A stretch of DNA of 64,000 bases from Staphylococcus saprophyticus subsp. saprophyticus ATCC 15305 = NCTC 7292 (GTDB taxonomy: Bacteria > Bacillota > Bacilli > Staphylococcales > Staphylococcaceae): positions 744,001 through 808,000 of the forward strand of contig NC_007350.1 in the NCBI RefSeq assembly GCF_000010125.1. Reading direction: 5' to 3'. The translations under genes were made by a program, and so were the position numbers. Positions 1 through 13,571 of the stretch are shown here, piece by piece. The first letter of the stretch is position 1. Each line of letters starts with the position of its first letter. The notes below the pieces were generated by a model. That model saw only the letters and a program-made list of their open reading frames with translations. It had not been told where the DNA came from and made no database searches.

Positions 1-4476
<4,476 letters not shown>

Positions 4477-4554
4477 ATTTTAAATGTTTTGTTTGGTTGA
4501 ATCATATTTTACTTACTATCTAGTTTTGAATGTATAATTTCATACATTTCATTG

Positions 4555-4669
4555 TCTGGTGACAATGGCAAGGAGGTCACACCTGTTCCCATGCCGAACA
4601 CAGAAGTTAAGCTCCTTAGCGCCGATGGTAGTCGGACTTACGTTCCGCAAGAGTAGGACGTTGCCAGGC
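4555..4669 (+). rRNA. rrf: 5S ribosomal RNA
   Basis: About 115 bases from TCTGGTGACAATGGC to GTTGCCAGGC. The terminal helix pairs TCTGGTGAC with the 3' end, and the conserved CCGAACACAGAAGTTAAG block is present at about 4594. It lies in the usual place after 23S and directly before the tRNA cluster. Confidence 0.96.
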
Positions 4670-4680
4670 AATTTGATTAT

Positions 4681-4755
4681 TCCACAGTAGCTCAGTGGTA
4701 GAGCTATCGGCTGTTAACCGATCGGTCGTAGGTTCGAGTCCTACCTGTGGAGCCA
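4681..4755 (+). tRNA. tRNA-Asn (GTT)
   Basis: Cloverleaf with acceptor TCCACAG/CTGTGGA, anticodon loop CTGTTAA giving GTT, T-loop GGTTCGAGTCC and an encoded CCA end. It is the first of six tRNAs following the 5S gene. Confidence 0.96.
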
Positions 4756-4759
4756 TTAT

Positions 4760-4831
4760 GGCCCCGTGGTCAAGCGGTTAAGACACCGCCCTTTCACGGC
4801 GGTAACACGGGTTCGAGTCCCGTCGGGGTCA
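4760..4831 (+). tRNA. tRNA-Glu (TTC)
   Basis: Acceptor GGCCCCG pairs with CGGGGTC, the anticodon loop CTTTCAC gives TTC, and the T-arm is GGGTTCGAGTCCC. The discriminator A is not followed by CCA, so the 3' end must be added by the CCA-adding enzyme. Confidence 0.95.
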
Positions 4832-4840
4832 TACATATTA

Positions 4841-4916
4841 GGAGAATTAGCTCAGCTGGGAGAGCATCTGCCTTACAAGCAGAGGGTCGGCGGTTCGAAC
4901 CCGTCATTCTCCACCA
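4841..4916 (+). tRNA. tRNA-Val (TAC)
   Basis: Acceptor GGAGAAT pairs with ATTCTCC, the anticodon loop CTTACAA gives TAC, and the T-arm contains GGTTCGAACC. CCA is encoded. Confidence 0.96.
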
Positions 4917-4934
4917 TTCTTAATTGAACAGCTT

Positions 4935-5018
4935 GGAGGGGTAGCGAAGTGGCTAAACGCGGCGGACTGTAAATCCGCTCCTTCGGGTTCGGCAGTTCGA
5001 ATCTGCCCCCCTCCACCA
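4935..5018 (+). tRNA. tRNA-Tyr (GTA)
   Basis: Class II tRNA of 84 bases with a long variable arm (CTCCTTCGGGTT region). The anticodon loop CTGTAAA gives GTA, the acceptor GGAGGGG pairs with CCCCTCC, and CCA is encoded. Confidence 0.96.
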
Positions 5019-5022
5019 TTAA

Positions 5023-5097
5023 TGGGCTATAGCCAAGCGGTAAGGCAATGGACTTTGACTCCATCACGCGCTGGTTCGAATCCAGCTAGCCCAGCCA
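5023..5097 (+). tRNA. tRNA-Gln (TTG)
   Basis: Acceptor TGGGCTA pairs with TAGCCCA, the anticodon loop CTTTGAC gives TTG, and CCA is encoded. Confidence 0.96.
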
Positions 5098-5100
5098 TTA

Positions 5101-5173
5101 GAGCCATTAGCTCAGTTGGTAGAGCATCTGACTTTTAATCAGAGGGTCAGTGGTTCGAGCCCACTATGGCTCA
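5101..5173 (+). tRNA. tRNA-Lys (TTT)
   Basis: Acceptor GAGCCAT pairs with ATGGCTC and the anticodon loop CTTTTAA gives TTT. No CCA is encoded. It is the last tRNA of the cluster, followed after a few bases by a strong terminator. Confidence 0.95.
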
Positions 5174-5178
5174 CTCTT

Positions 5179-5208
5179 AAGTACTTCTCATATGAGAAGT
5201 ACTTTTTT
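5179..5208 (+). terminator. Terminator of the rRNA/tRNA operon
   Basis: Arms AAGTACTTCTCA and TGAGAAGTACTT are perfectly complementary and run straight into a T tract. It sits six bases after tRNA-Lys. Confidence 0.93.
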
Positions 5209-5389
5209 TATGTTTTAAATTAATTATCGCTTTGTTGAAATTAAATTTATCATTTTCTTTTTATACAATATTATGATTGAAAATAGTAAAAACAGTGTTT
5301 TTATCATCATTTTATTGAATGATAAATCATTAAAGTGGTTTTATATGTAAAAAGAAATGAAATAGCTAAATGTACTGTATTACCCAAGG

Positions 5390-5418
5390 TTGAAAACTCA
5401 AACGCTTTAGATTATTCT
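5390..5418 (+). promoter_or_regulatory. Probable SigA promoter of rocF
   Basis: TTGAAA at 5390-5395 and TATTCT at 5413-5418 are separated by 17 bases. The spacer holds AAACGCTTT, which resembles the centre of a catabolite (cre) site but does not match the full consensus, so CcpA control is only a suggestion. Confidence 0.5.
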
Positions 5419-5450
5419 AGTAACAAGATAACAACAAAGGGGTTTTATAG

Positions 5451-6356
5451 ATGAACAAAACAGTAGAAATTATAGGTACACCATCTACATTTGGACAAAG
5501 GAAATTAGGGGTAAACCTTGGTCCAGATGCAATACGTTATGCTGGTATAGTAGCAAGAATTGAAGCGATTGGATTAACTGTAAAAGATTCTGGCAATATA
5601 AATGTACCAGAACTTAATTTAAATAAATTCAATTCAGAGCAACAAGGACTACGAAATTTAGAGGAAATTATTGAAACATCTGAAACATTAAGTCAGTCTG
5701 TTTCCAATAGTATATCAAATAACCATTTTCCATTAATTTTAGGTGGTGACCATTCTATTGCGATTGGTTCTATTTCTGGAGTCAGTAAGCATTATGAAAA
5801 TTTAGGAGTTATATGGTATGACGCGCATGGAGATTTAAATATACCAGAAGAGTCACCTTCAGGAAACATCCATGGTATGCCTTTAAGAATACTTGCTGGC
5901 GATGGGGATGACAAGTTAGTCAACATTGCTAATTATGCGCCCAAAGTAAAACCTGAGAATATCGTTCTCATTGGTATGAGAGATTTGGATGTAGGCGAAA
6001 GACAATATATTAAAGACAATAATATTAAAACATATACGATGGCTGAAGTAGATAGATATGGTATTAAACAAGTCATTAAAGAAACAATAGACTACTTGAA
6101 AGAAAAAACAGATGGCATTCATCTATCTCTGGATGTTGATGCTTTAGATCCAGTTGAAACACCTGGTACAGGTACTAGAGTATTAGGTGGACTAACTTAT
6201 CGTGAAAGTCATTTTGCGCTAGAATTTCTACATAATTCTAATTTAGTAACTTCAATGGATCTTGTAGAAGTTAACCCATTAATAGATCATAATAATGATA
6301 CAGCTGAACAAGCTGTTGGGCTTGTAGGCAGTTTCTTTGGAGAAACGTTATTATAA
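5451..6356 (+). CDS. rocF: Arginase
   Basis: Hydrolyses arginine to ornithine and urea in the cytoplasm, the first step of arginine use. The 301-residue protein is a full-length ureohydrolase. The manganese-binding motifs are in place: GGDHS at residues 98-102, DAHGDLN at 124-130 and SLDVDALDP at 226-234, followed by a conserved glutamate in VEVNPL near the C-terminus. The ATG is preceded by AAAGGGG. It is a single-gene unit with its own promoter-like sequence and a weak terminator. In staphylococci rocF commonly lies next to cdaA, as here. The protein is full length but clearly diverged from the S. aureus enzyme as I remember it, which supports a non-aureus species. Confidence 0.95.
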   Translation: MNKTVEIIGTPSTFGQRKLGVNLGPDAIRYAGIVARIEAIGLTVKDSGNINVPELNLNKFNSEQQGLRNLEEIIETSETLSQSVSNSISNNHFPLILGGDHSIAIGSISGVSKHYENLGVIWYDAHGDLNIPEESPSGNIHGMPLRILAGDGDDKLVNIANYAPKVKPENIVLIGMRDLDVGERQYIKDNNIKTYTMAEVDRYGIKQVIKETIDYLKEKTDGIHLSLDVDALDPVETPGTGTRVLGGLTYRESHFALEFLHNSNLVTSMDLVEVNPLIDHNNDTAEQAVGLVGSFFGETLL

Positions 6357-6371
6357 ATAATAAAGCAAACT

Positions 6372-6395
6372 GATGTAGATGCATTCTACATCCGT
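6372..6395 (+). terminator. Weak terminator after rocF
   Basis: GATGTAGA and TCTACATC form an 8 bp stem, followed by a T-rich but interrupted tract (GTTTTCGTTTATTTT). Confidence 0.6.
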
Positions 6396-6430
6396 TTTCG
6401 TTTATTTTAGATAAAAAATAAATACTAAAT

Positions 6431-6459
6431 ATGACAGTTAGTGTTATGATTGGTATAAT
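6431..6459 (+). promoter_or_regulatory. SigA promoter of the cdaA-cdaR-glmM operon
   Basis: ATGACA at 6431-6436 and a perfect TATAAT at 6454-6459 with 17 bases between them, 35 bases before the cdaA start codon. Confidence 0.75.
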
Positions 6460-6494
6460 AGGTAACATGGGAACAGATAACCGGAGGAGATGTT

Positions 6495-7301
6495 ATGGAT
6501 TTATCCAACTTTTTTGACGACTGGAGTACAGTAAAAATTATTGCTAGTGTACTCGATTTACTCATCGTATGGTATGTACTTTATCTTCTCATTACAGTTT
6601 TTAAAGGTACCAAAGCCATTCAACTATTAAAAGGTATTGTCGTGATAGTGATTGGCCAACAATTGAGTAAAATGCTTAACTTAACAGCAACATCCCGTTT
6701 ATTTGATTTAGTTATTCAATGGGGTGTATTAGCATTAATTGTAATATTCCAGCCAGAAATCAGACGTGCCTTAGAACAACTTGGTCGAGGCAGTTTATTC
6801 AAACGATATTCTACGAATTTAAATAGTGATGAAGATAAATTAATATCATCTGTGTCAAAAGCTGTACAATATATGGCTAAACGTCGTATAGGTGCTTTGA
6901 TTGTTTTTGAAAAGGAAACAGGTTTACAGGATTATATTGAAACTGGTATTGCTATGAATTCAGAAATATCACAAGAATTATTAACGAATGTGTTTATACC
7001 AAATACGCCATTACACGATGGTGCAATGATTATTCAAGCAAATAAAATTGCAAGTGCAGCAAGTTATTTACCGTTATCTGATAGCGCAAAAATAGCAAAA
7101 AGTTTAGGTACAAGACACAGAGCAGCAGTTGGTATCTCAGAAGTATCAGATGCATTTACTGTAGTTGTATCTGAAGAAACGGGTTCGATTTCTGTTACAT
7201 TTGATGGTAAATTGAGAAAAGATATTTCTAATGAAGCTTTTGAAGAACTACTAGCTGAACATTGGTTTGGCACACACTTTCATGAGAAAGGTGTGAACTA
7301 A
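6495..7301 (+). CDS. cdaA: Diadenylate cyclase CdaA (DacA)
   Basis: Membrane enzyme that joins two ATP molecules into cyclic di-AMP, the messenger controlling osmolyte and potassium uptake and wall homeostasis. The 268 residues begin with about three transmembrane helices (roughly 13-35, 41-57 and 70-85), followed by the cytoplasmic DAC domain. Both signature motifs are present: DGA at 175-177 and RHR at 207-209. The start is ATG 6495 with GGAGG seven bases upstream. The stop is one base before the cdaR start, and glmM follows, so all three form an operon. In other Firmicutes CdaR and GlmM bind CdaA and modulate it; that is family knowledge, not something visible here. Confidence 0.97.
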   Translation: MDLSNFFDDWSTVKIIASVLDLLIVWYVLYLLITVFKGTKAIQLLKGIVVIVIGQQLSKMLNLTATSRLFDLVIQWGVLALIVIFQPEIRRALEQLGRGSLFKRYSTNLNSDEDKLISSVSKAVQYMAKRRIGALIVFEKETGLQDYIETGIAMNSEISQELLTNVFIPNTPLHDGAMIIQANKIASAASYLPLSDSAKIAKSLGTRHRAAVGISEVSDAFTVVVSEETGSISVTFDGKLRKDISNEAFEELLAEHWFGTHFHEKGVN

Positions 7302-7302
7302 T

Positions 7303-8235
7303 ATGTTAGAAAGTAAATGGGGTTTAAGATTAATCGCATTGATGTTAGCTGTATTATTTTTCTTGTCAGCTAATAACATGTTTGGAAATATTTTTGATGC
7401 AGATAACTTAAGTCAAAAATCATCTGAAACTATTCAAGATGTGCCAGTTCAAGTGAAATACAATAATAAAGAACTTTATGCAAGTGAAGTTCCAAATAAA
7501 GTAGATGTTGAAATTTCTGGACCACAATCACAAGTTTTAAAAGCAGAAAATGGTGAAAACATTAGAGCTATTTTAGATCTTAGTGGTGAAAAAGCTGGTA
7601 AACATACAGCTCAATTTAAAATTAATGGATTAAACAAAGATATTGATTACACAGTGAAACCAAAAGAAACAACTGTTTCACTGGAAGAAAAAGTAAGTAA
7701 AACATTTAAAATTGAACCAGATGTAAGTAATTATGATTTGAATTCTAACTATAAAATAAGTGAACAAAGCGTTTCACCTGATACAGTTAAAGTTACAGGT
7801 GGACAAAAGCAACTAGATAAAATCGCTTATTTAAAAGCTACTTATAAAAACAAAAGTAAAGTTTCAAAAGACACTACAGACGTTGCGAAAATAACAGCAT
7901 TTGATAGAAACTTAAACAAAATTGATGTTTCAATTGACCCTAATGAAGTCAATTTAAGTGTTAAAGTAGAAGATTATAGTAAAAAAGTAAAAGTGAAAAT
8001 GAAATCTGTTGGTTCGCTTTCAAATGGACAAGAAGTTAAAGATATTAAATTAGATGATAACGAAGTTGAAATCTATGGTAACAAAGACGACTTAGATGAC
8101 ATTGATGAAATTACTGCAAGAATTAATTTGGATGGCGTTTCAGATACAACTGAGAAAAAGGTAGATTTCCAAGTTCCAGATAAGGTCACAAAAGTTAGTC
8201 CGAAAGATACCACTGCAAAAATAACAGTTAAATAG
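7303..8235 (+). CDS. cdaR: CdaA regulatory protein CdaR (YbbR repeats)
   Basis: Single-pass membrane protein that regulates the cyclase CdaA. An N-terminal hydrophobic helix (about residues 7-24) anchors a long extracytoplasmic part made of YbbR-type beta repeats, rich in Lys, Asp, Thr and Val and ending in VSPKDTTAKITVK. The length of 310 residues is normal for staphylococci. AAAGGTG lies before the start, and the gene begins immediately after the cdaA stop, implying translational coupling. The extracellular repeats suggest a sensing role, but the signal is unknown. No cysteine or catalytic motif is visible. Confidence 0.93.
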   Translation: MLESKWGLRLIALMLAVLFFLSANNMFGNIFDADNLSQKSSETIQDVPVQVKYNNKELYASEVPNKVDVEISGPQSQVLKAENGENIRAILDLSGEKAGKHTAQFKINGLNKDIDYTVKPKETTVSLEEKVSKTFKIEPDVSNYDLNSNYKISEQSVSPDTVKVTGGQKQLDKIAYLKATYKNKSKVSKDTTDVAKITAFDRNLNKIDVSIDPNEVNLSVKVEDYSKKVKVKMKSVGSLSNGQEVKDIKLDDNEVEIYGNKDDLDDIDEITARINLDGVSDTTEKKVDFQVPDKVTKVSPKDTTAKITVK

Positions 8236-8262
8236 ATTTTTAAAATAAAGGAGATATATATA

Positions 8263-9618
8263 ATGGCAAAATATTTTGGTACAGATGGCGTAAGGGGCGT
8301 TGCAAATAAAGAATTAACGCCAGAACTTGCGTTTAAATTAGGACGCTATGGTGGCTATGTTTTAGCACATAATGAAGGTGAAAAGCATCCTAAAGTACTA
8401 GTAGGTAGAGATACACGTGTTTCTGGTGAAATGCTAGAATCTGCTTTAATTGCTGGATTGATTTCTATTGGTGCAGAGGTTATGCGTTTAGGTGTTATTT
8501 CAACACCTGGTGTGGCTTATTTAACACGTGAAATGGAGGCTGATCTTGGTGTAATGATTTCAGCTTCTCATAATCCAGTACCAGACAATGGGATTAAATT
8601 CTTTGGTTCTGATGGATTTAAATTATCAGATGATCAAGAACAAGAAATCGAACATTTATTAGATCAAGATAACCCTGATTTACCAAGACCGGTTGGCGAA
8701 GACATCGTACATTACTCAGACTACTTTGAGGGCGCGCAAAAATATATTAGTTATTTAAAATCGACTGTAGACGTTGATTTAGCAGGTATGAAAATTGCAC
8801 TAGATGGTGCACATGGTTCCACTTCATCACTTGCACCATTTCTATTTGGTGACTTAGAAGCTGATACAGTAACAATTGGATGTAATCCTAACGGTTATAA
8901 TATTAATCAAGAAGTAGGATCAACACATCCTGAATCACTTGCTAAAGTCGTTGTAGAATCTGAGTGTGATTTTGGATTAGCCTTTGATGGTGATGGTGAT
9001 AGATTAATTGCTATCGATGAAAAGGGAAATATCGTAGATGGTGATCAAATTATGTTTATTATTGGTCAAGCTATGAGTAAGAATCAGGAATTAAATAATA
9101 ATATGATTGTTTCTACAGTTATGAGTAACTTAGGTTTCTATAAAGCACTTGAGAATGAAGGTATCCAATCAAATAAAACAAAAGTTGGAGATCGTTATGT
9201 TGTTGAGGAGATGAGACGTGGTAACTATAATCTTGGTGGAGAGCAATCAGGTCATATTGTATTAATGGATTATAATACAACGGGTGATGGCTTGTTAACA
9301 GGTGTACAACTTGCAAGTATCATTAAAATGACTGGTAAAAGCTTGAGTCAACTTACAAGTCAAATGAAGAAATATCCTCAATCATTAGTCAACGTTCGTG
9401 TTACTGATAAATATCGTGTTGAAGAGAATATAGATGTACAGGAAATAATGACTAAGGTTGAAGTTGAAATGAATGGAGAAGGCCGTATCTTAGTAAGACC
9501 ATCAGGTACAGAACCCCTTGTTCGTGTAATGGTTGAAGCTGCGACAGATGAGGATGCGCAACGTTATGCCAATACAATTGCTGAAGTAGTCCAAGATAAA
9601 ATGGGCTTAGACAATTAA
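8263..9618 (+). CDS. glmM: Phosphoglucosamine mutase
   Basis: Converts glucosamine-6-phosphate to glucosamine-1-phosphate, the step between GlmS and GlmU on the way to UDP-GlcNAc. The 451-residue alpha-D-phosphohexomutase is complete. The phosphoserine loop is SASHNP with Ser102, the magnesium loop is DGDGDR at 242-247, and the sugar and phosphate-binding motifs GGEQSGH and RPSGTEP are present toward the C-terminus. AAGGAG lies 11 bases before the ATG. It is the third gene of the cdaA operon, and in related bacteria GlmM can inhibit CdaA. A strong terminator follows, and glmS lies about 6 kb downstream beyond the mannitol operon. In S. aureus this gene was named femD. Confidence 0.97.
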   Translation: MAKYFGTDGVRGVANKELTPELAFKLGRYGGYVLAHNEGEKHPKVLVGRDTRVSGEMLESALIAGLISIGAEVMRLGVISTPGVAYLTREMEADLGVMISASHNPVPDNGIKFFGSDGFKLSDDQEQEIEHLLDQDNPDLPRPVGEDIVHYSDYFEGAQKYISYLKSTVDVDLAGMKIALDGAHGSTSSLAPFLFGDLEADTVTIGCNPNGYNINQEVGSTHPESLAKVVVESECDFGLAFDGDGDRLIAIDEKGNIVDGDQIMFIIGQAMSKNQELNNNMIVSTVMSNLGFYKALENEGIQSNKTKVGDRYVVEEMRRGNYNLGGEQSGHIVLMDYNTTGDGLLTGVQLASIIKMTGKSLSQLTSQMKKYPQSLVNVRVTDKYRVEENIDVQEIMTKVEVEMNGEGRILVRPSGTEPLVRVMVEAATDEDAQRYANTIAEVVQDKMGLDN

Positions 9619-9630
9619 TATATTTTAAAG

Positions 9631-9672
9631 GAAAGAGACTGAGACATAAATAGATGCCTCAGTCTCTTTCTT
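9631..9672 (+). terminator. Terminator after glmM, ACATAAAT-loop family
   Basis: Perfect 13 bp arms GAAAGAGACTGAG and CTCAGTCTCTTTC enclose the loop ACATAAATAGATGC and are followed by a short T run. It belongs to a set of similar hairpins in this window that share the loop sequence. Confidence 0.88.
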
Positions 9673-9719
9673 AATAGAGTAGTAGATGTTATTGTATTGA
9701 AAATAGTTTAATATTATAT

Positions 9720-9840
9720 AAGCTAAGGCACATGTATAAGACTACTAGAATGATTAATGATTACATGAGCTAAGCTCATGCATAAGAACTACTAGAATGA
9801 TTAAGGATTACACGAGCTAAGCTCATGCATAAGAACTACT
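9720..9840. repeat. Tandem 47-bp repeat, about 2.6 copies
   Basis: Copies start at 9720, 9767 and 9814; the third is cut short at about 27 bases. The common unit contains GAGCTAAGCTCATGCATAAG followed by AACTACTAGAATGATTAA. Copies 2 and 3 are identical over the length of the third, while copy 1 differs at several positions. The unit holds the palindrome GAGCTAAGCTC. No gene is visible between glmM and mtlD, and this repeat fills most of the gap. Confidence 0.85.
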
Positions 9841-9868
9841 AATTCACATAAAATGTGAAAGTAGTTCT
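9832..9868. repeat. Hairpin at the end of the tandem repeat
   Basis: AGAACTAC (9832-9839) pairs with GTAGTTCT (9861-9868), and TCACAT (9844-9849) with ATGTGA (9853-9858), separated by small internal loops. No long T tract follows, so this is not a clear terminator. Confidence 0.6.
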
Positions 9869-9899
9869 AAAAAGTGGCTCTAAAAATAATTTTGATATA

Positions 9900-9942
9900 A
9901 AAAAGCACGAATAGGCTGAATTAAGCTTATCCGTGCTTTTTT
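9900..9942 (-). terminator. Terminator of the mtl operon
   Basis: Imperfect stem of AAAAGCACG...GCT with AGC...CGTGCTTTT, with T runs on both strands. It lies 16 bases beyond the mtlD stop on the minus strand. Confidence 0.85.
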
Positions 9943-9957
9943 AATTATAGATTAATT

Positions 9958-11061
9958 TTACAATACATTATATTCTTTTACTATTTCTGAAGTTAATTGA
10001 TCATCTGTTTTAGCAAATGATTTTAAGAAGCCTTCTACACCATGTTTATCAATGTACTCATTTTTTTCAACTGTTTCTTGATCATTGGTATCATCATATT
10101 TTAATAATAATGCCGCTGTTTTGATGAGTGCATCATGTTTCAAATTATTTTGGTATAAATAAGATAGTGGTTTAATGATTCTATCTTGTGGTCCGATTTT
10201 ACGCATAGTGCCTCGTCCAACACGTGTTACTTCGTCTGATAAATTAGGGTTTTTGAAACGACCAATGATTTTATCAACGTATTGAGCTTGTTCACTTTCT
10301 GTAAAATTGAATTGTGTTGTAATATATTGACTTGTTTCTTTTAGAACATTTTCTAAACCATGTCTAATATTATCATCATTAACAGCATCTAATATTGTTG
10401 GTTGGCCATAAAATCTACCTGCATAAGCAAGATAAGCATGACCAGTGTTAACAGTGAGTAATTTACGTTCAATGTATGGCGTTAAATTGTCTACATATTT
10501 AATATGATCTAATTCTGGACCAAACCAAGCATCTTTTTCAATTACCCATTCGTAAAATGGTTCAACGATAACATCTAAAAGATTGTCATTTGTTTGTAAA
10601 GGAACGATGCGATCGACAGCAGAGTTTGCAAAGTGAATATGATCACCTAAAGGACCAGTGATATCTAAAATGGCATCTTTTAATGTATTTGTGGCCATTA
10701 TTGCATTTTCACAAGCAACAATATTAACTGGCGTCTCTTTTTCCTTTAAATAAGGTGCAAATGATTTTGCAATAATAGGCAAGATATTAACGCCTACAGC
10801 AGTAGTAATTAAATCTGCTTCTAATACGGCTTGTTTTAGGCTTTCAGAAGGGCCACCTGAATTAATTGCATCGACATTATGCACACGTGTAGTTGTTTTT
10901 GCTTCATCTGCTAGGATGACATCATATTGATGTTCTTTATCTAAAGCATTTATAATTTCTTCGTTCACATCAGCAAAAGTAACTTTTACATCGTTATCCG
11001 CAAGAATATATCCAATAAAACCACGACCAATATTACCTGCACCAAAGTGTAATGCTTTCAT
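9958..11061 (-). CDS. mtlD: Mannitol-1-phosphate 5-dehydrogenase
   Basis: Oxidises mannitol-1-phosphate, the product of PTS uptake, to fructose-6-phosphate with NAD. The 367 residues match the family length. The N-terminus [17 protein letters not shown] contains the dinucleotide-binding glycines at residues 7-15. The central part has the long-chain mannitol dehydrogenase pattern, including [16 protein letters not shown] with the catalytic lysine. It is the last gene of mtlA-mtlR-mtlF-mtlD, and its start codon overlaps the mtlF stop. The reverse reaction makes mannitol-1-phosphate, which could serve redox balance. No anomaly is seen. Confidence 0.97.
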   Translation of the reverse strand: MKALHFGAGNIGRGFIGYILADNDVKVTFADVNEEIINALDKEHQYDVILADEAKTTTRVHNVDAINSGGPSESLKQAVLEADLITTAVGVNILPIIAKSFAPYLKEKETPVNIVACENAIMATNTLKDAILDITGPLGDHIHFANSAVDRIVPLQTNDNLLDVIVEPFYEWVIEKDAWFGPELDHIKYVDNLTPYIERKLLTVNTGHAYLAYAGRFYGQPTILDAVNDDNIRHGLENVLKETSQYITTQFNFTESEQAQYVDKIIGRFKNPNLSDEVTRVGRGTMRKIGPQDRIIKPLSYLYQNNLKHDALIKTAALLLKYDDTNDQETVEKNEYIDKHGVEGFLKSFAKTDDQLTSEIVKEYNVL

Positions 11062-11495
11062 TATGCTTCAGCCTCCTCAAAGACTTGTTTGATTTCTTCA
11101 GCAGATGATGCATTAATAATACGATCAACGTTTTCTTCTTCACTAAAAGTAATCGCAATTTTAGAAAGTAAATCTAAATGTTCGCCATCTTTACCAGCAA
11201 TACCTACGACAACTTTAACTTCTTCACCTTCCCAATCGACACCTTCAGGAATTTGAATTAAAGTTAGACCAGATTTTAATACGCTTGTTTTAGCTTCATC
11301 TGTACCGTGTGGAATGGCTAAACCATTACCCATAAATGTAGATACAACTTGTTCACGATCTTTCATAGCTTGAATATAATCTTCAGTCACTGCACCGCTA
11401 GATACTAAGGCATGACCTGCTTTTTCAATAGCTTCGTTTTGATCCTTTACTGTTTGGTTAATAAAAATGTTTTCATTGCTAAATAATTCGCTCAT
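11061..11495 (-). CDS. mtlF: Mannitol PTS EIIA component
   Basis: Cytoplasmic phosphocarrier that passes phosphate from HPr to the EIIB domain of MtlA. The active histidine lies in [12 protein letters not shown] at about residue 65. I place the start at the ATG beginning [11 protein letters not shown], giving 144 residues. An upstream GTG is in frame, but the GGAG ribosome binding site abuts it, while it stands about eight bases before this ATG. That GGAG also forms part of the mtlR stop region, so the two genes are translationally coupled. The stop overlaps the mtlD start. Confidence 0.95.
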   Translation of the reverse strand: MSELFSNENIFINQTVKDQNEAIEKAGHALVSSGAVTEDYIQAMKDREQVVSTFMGNGLAIPHGTDEAKTSVLKSGLTLIQIPEGVDWEGEEVKVVVGIAGKDGEHLDLLSKIAITFSEEENVDRIINASSAEEIKQVFEEAEA

Positions 11496-11500
11496 TGTCT

Positions 11501-13531
11501 TCACTCCATATTTAATAAATTTTGTAATTGTATCAGATAACTTTGCTTCAATAAAACTTGAAGTTGTTCGGGTCTTTCCATAAATCCATCGATATTATCA
11601 AGATGCCCTACCATTTTTCCAGATATTTCACTTACCAATTGAGACATGGTGTCATCGGGAGGTACAAACATATTTAATAAATATCTCACGGATTGATTGC
11701 CATTTTGATTACTTTTAAGCACAATAGGCTCATTTAAAATCGTTATAAGTATGAATGGTTTTTTGATGATATCATTTTTTAAATGAGGTATAGCGATAGG
11801 GTAGGGTTCTAAAACAAACCCTTGACTGTCCATATGTTGCTTAATAAGTTCAGCGAATGACGGCCCATCCGTAATAATTTGATGTGATAATAATGTTGAT
11901 GTTAAATACTGACTCCAATCTGATACCATTGTGTAGTCAATATTTACCGAATCGATAATTTCTAAACCTTTTCGTATATAATTTAGTTTGTCTTCAGGAT
12001 TTAAAATATTATGATGCTTCGGTTCAATAGCTTGATGCTTAAATTGATGTTGCTGTGTATTTAAGAACGCTGCAACATGATTGATATCTGCATCAGGTAG
12101 TAGGGGATTTACTGTAATATAAGGGGCTGTAATATCGATATCTACAGTAGAAATAATTGCATCAAATTGTGATGTATCCATTTTTTTTAAATCACCCACA
12201 GAAGCCTGTGTAGTTTTTTGGATTTCGCTAAAGGTTTGTTGCAAACGCGTAGCAAGTAAACGACTCGTACCTATACCACTACTACATACGACCAGCACAT
12301 TATATAAGTGAGCACCTTGGCTTTGAATAGCGCCGCCAAAATGTAAAACAATAAATGCAATTTCACTATCTGGAAATGTAAAATCTGGCCAAGTTTGTAA
12401 TAAGGCGCGATGTACACTTTCAAATAATCGCGGATATTTGTGCTTAATCATTTCAGTTAATGGATTATATGTTTCAATATTGGCATTTAATCTATTAATA
12501 GCTGGAATGATATGCAATTTTAAACCTTCGCTTAAAGTTTCAGTATCTTTAAATGTTTGGTGTGAAAAATGCGTGACTGACTGTATGAATTTTTCGATTT
12601 TTGATTCATCTTTACTGTCTTTAAATACTTCTGCAGATTCTTTTCGTTTTGCGCCGCGGAGGTGAATCGTAATAAAAGTCACTTCGGCTTGATTAAACTG
12701 AACCCCGTATATATGCTCAAGATGTAGTGCAAGCGCTTGTGCCACCTCATGTTCAAATGAATCTTTAACACTTTGATAAATATCGTCGTTCAATGAAACA
12801 TACTGACCATTTAACATCCGATCAATACTTAAGACGATATGCACTGTAAGGGTTAAATAACTAGACTCAGTCAATGAGTAGGGCAATTGATCGAGATGGT
12901 CCATAAGAATTCGTTCAATTTGGAAAATCTTATCCATATCTACCATAGCTAGTTGGGATTGATTAATAGATTGATAAACAAAGTGATTTTCGATTACGGA
13001 ATAAACACTGGTACTATTTAGGTTATTGACCATTAATTGACTTAATAATTCACGTTTTTTAGATTCTGCGCCATGTAATTGAATACCTTCTCCACGTTTT
13101 TTGTGTAAACGTAATTGATATAAATCAAGTTCCACATCGAGCTCATCTAAGAGTTTCGTTAGTGTTTGATTCGATACACCAATTTCTTGTGCCAATCCAT
13201 ATTGTTTAATAGGGGTATCAGATTGTATCAATGCATATAAAATGATTACTTTTTGTTCTTCTTGTGATAAATCTATGGTGTTTTCATGCAATAAGGCATG
13301 TTTCAGTGAAGATAGAGCACCTTCACTTGTATTGAGTTGTATGCCTTTTTTTGTGACGCGCTCTAATGCTATATCAAAATTAGATAGGAACGATTCAATT
13401 GATTTTAATTCTCTATGAATAGTACGAGAGGATACAGCTAAGTTTTGAGCAATGTCGTAAATTGTGACATATTGACCGTGATATTTAATTAACATTTCGA
13501 TAATTTCTTTTTCACGTGTACTCAAAAACAT
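11501..13531 (-). CDS. mtlR: Mannitol operon activator MtlR (PRD/PTS regulator)
   Basis: DeoR/BglG-type transcription activator of the mannitol genes, controlled by PTS phosphorylation. Its 676 residues run in the expected order: helix-turn-helix (residues 5-60, [20 protein letters not shown]), a second winged helix (about 95-150), two PRD domains with histidines in TVHIVLS and TIHLRGA (about 185-400), an EIIB-like domain with the Cys motif [10 protein letters not shown] (about 415-425), and an EIIA-like domain with [10 protein letters not shown] (about 580). I chose the second ATG (13531): GGAGGG sits one base from the first ATG but seven from this one. It lies between mtlA and mtlF, as in other staphylococci. 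A TTGTCA-N9-TGACAA site upstream of mtlA is its likely target. Confidence 0.94.
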   Translation of the reverse strand: MFLSTREKEIIEMLIKYHGQYVTIYDIAQNLAVSSRTIHRELKSIESFLSNFDIALERVTKKGIQLNTSEGALSSLKHALLHENTIDLSQEEQKVIILYALIQSDTPIKQYGLAQEIGVSNQTLTKLLDELDVELDLYQLRLHKKRGEGIQLHGAESKKRELLSQLMVNNLNSTSVYSVIENHFVYQSINQSQLAMVDMDKIFQIERILMDHLDQLPYSLTESSYLTLTVHIVLSIDRMLNGQYVSLNDDIYQSVKDSFEHEVAQALALHLEHIYGVQFNQAEVTFITIHLRGAKRKESAEVFKDSKDESKIEKFIQSVTHFSHQTFKDTETLSEGLKLHIIPAINRLNANIETYNPLTEMIKHKYPRLFESVHRALLQTWPDFTFPDSEIAFIVLHFGGAIQSQGAHLYNVLVVCSSGIGTSRLLATRLQQTFSEIQKTTQASVGDLKKMDTSQFDAIISTVDIDITAPYITVNPLLPDADINHVAAFLNTQQHQFKHQAIEPKHHNILNPEDKLNYIRKGLEIIDSVNIDYTMVSDWSQYLTSTLLSHQIITDGPSFAELIKQHMDSQGFVLEPYPIAIPHLKNDIIKKPFILITILNEPIVLKSNQNGNQSVRYLLNMFVPPDDTMSQLVSEISGKMVGHLDNIDGFMERPEQLQVLLKQSYLIQLQNLLNME

Positions 13532-13571
13532 AGCCATACCCTCCAGTATTGTTCTATATAGTGATTATTTA

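Noticed and set aside
4873-5067. A 64-codon minus-strand frame over the tRNA cluster.
   Set aside because: It is the complement of the tRNA-Val, tRNA-Tyr and tRNA-Gln genes.
5390-5418. Full cre site in the rocF promoter.
   Set aside because: Only the central AAACGCTTT fits; the flanking positions do not match the consensus.
9720-9840. The tandem repeat was considered as a possible CRISPR array.
   Set aside because: The 47-base units are directly adjacent with no unique spacers, and no cas genes are present.
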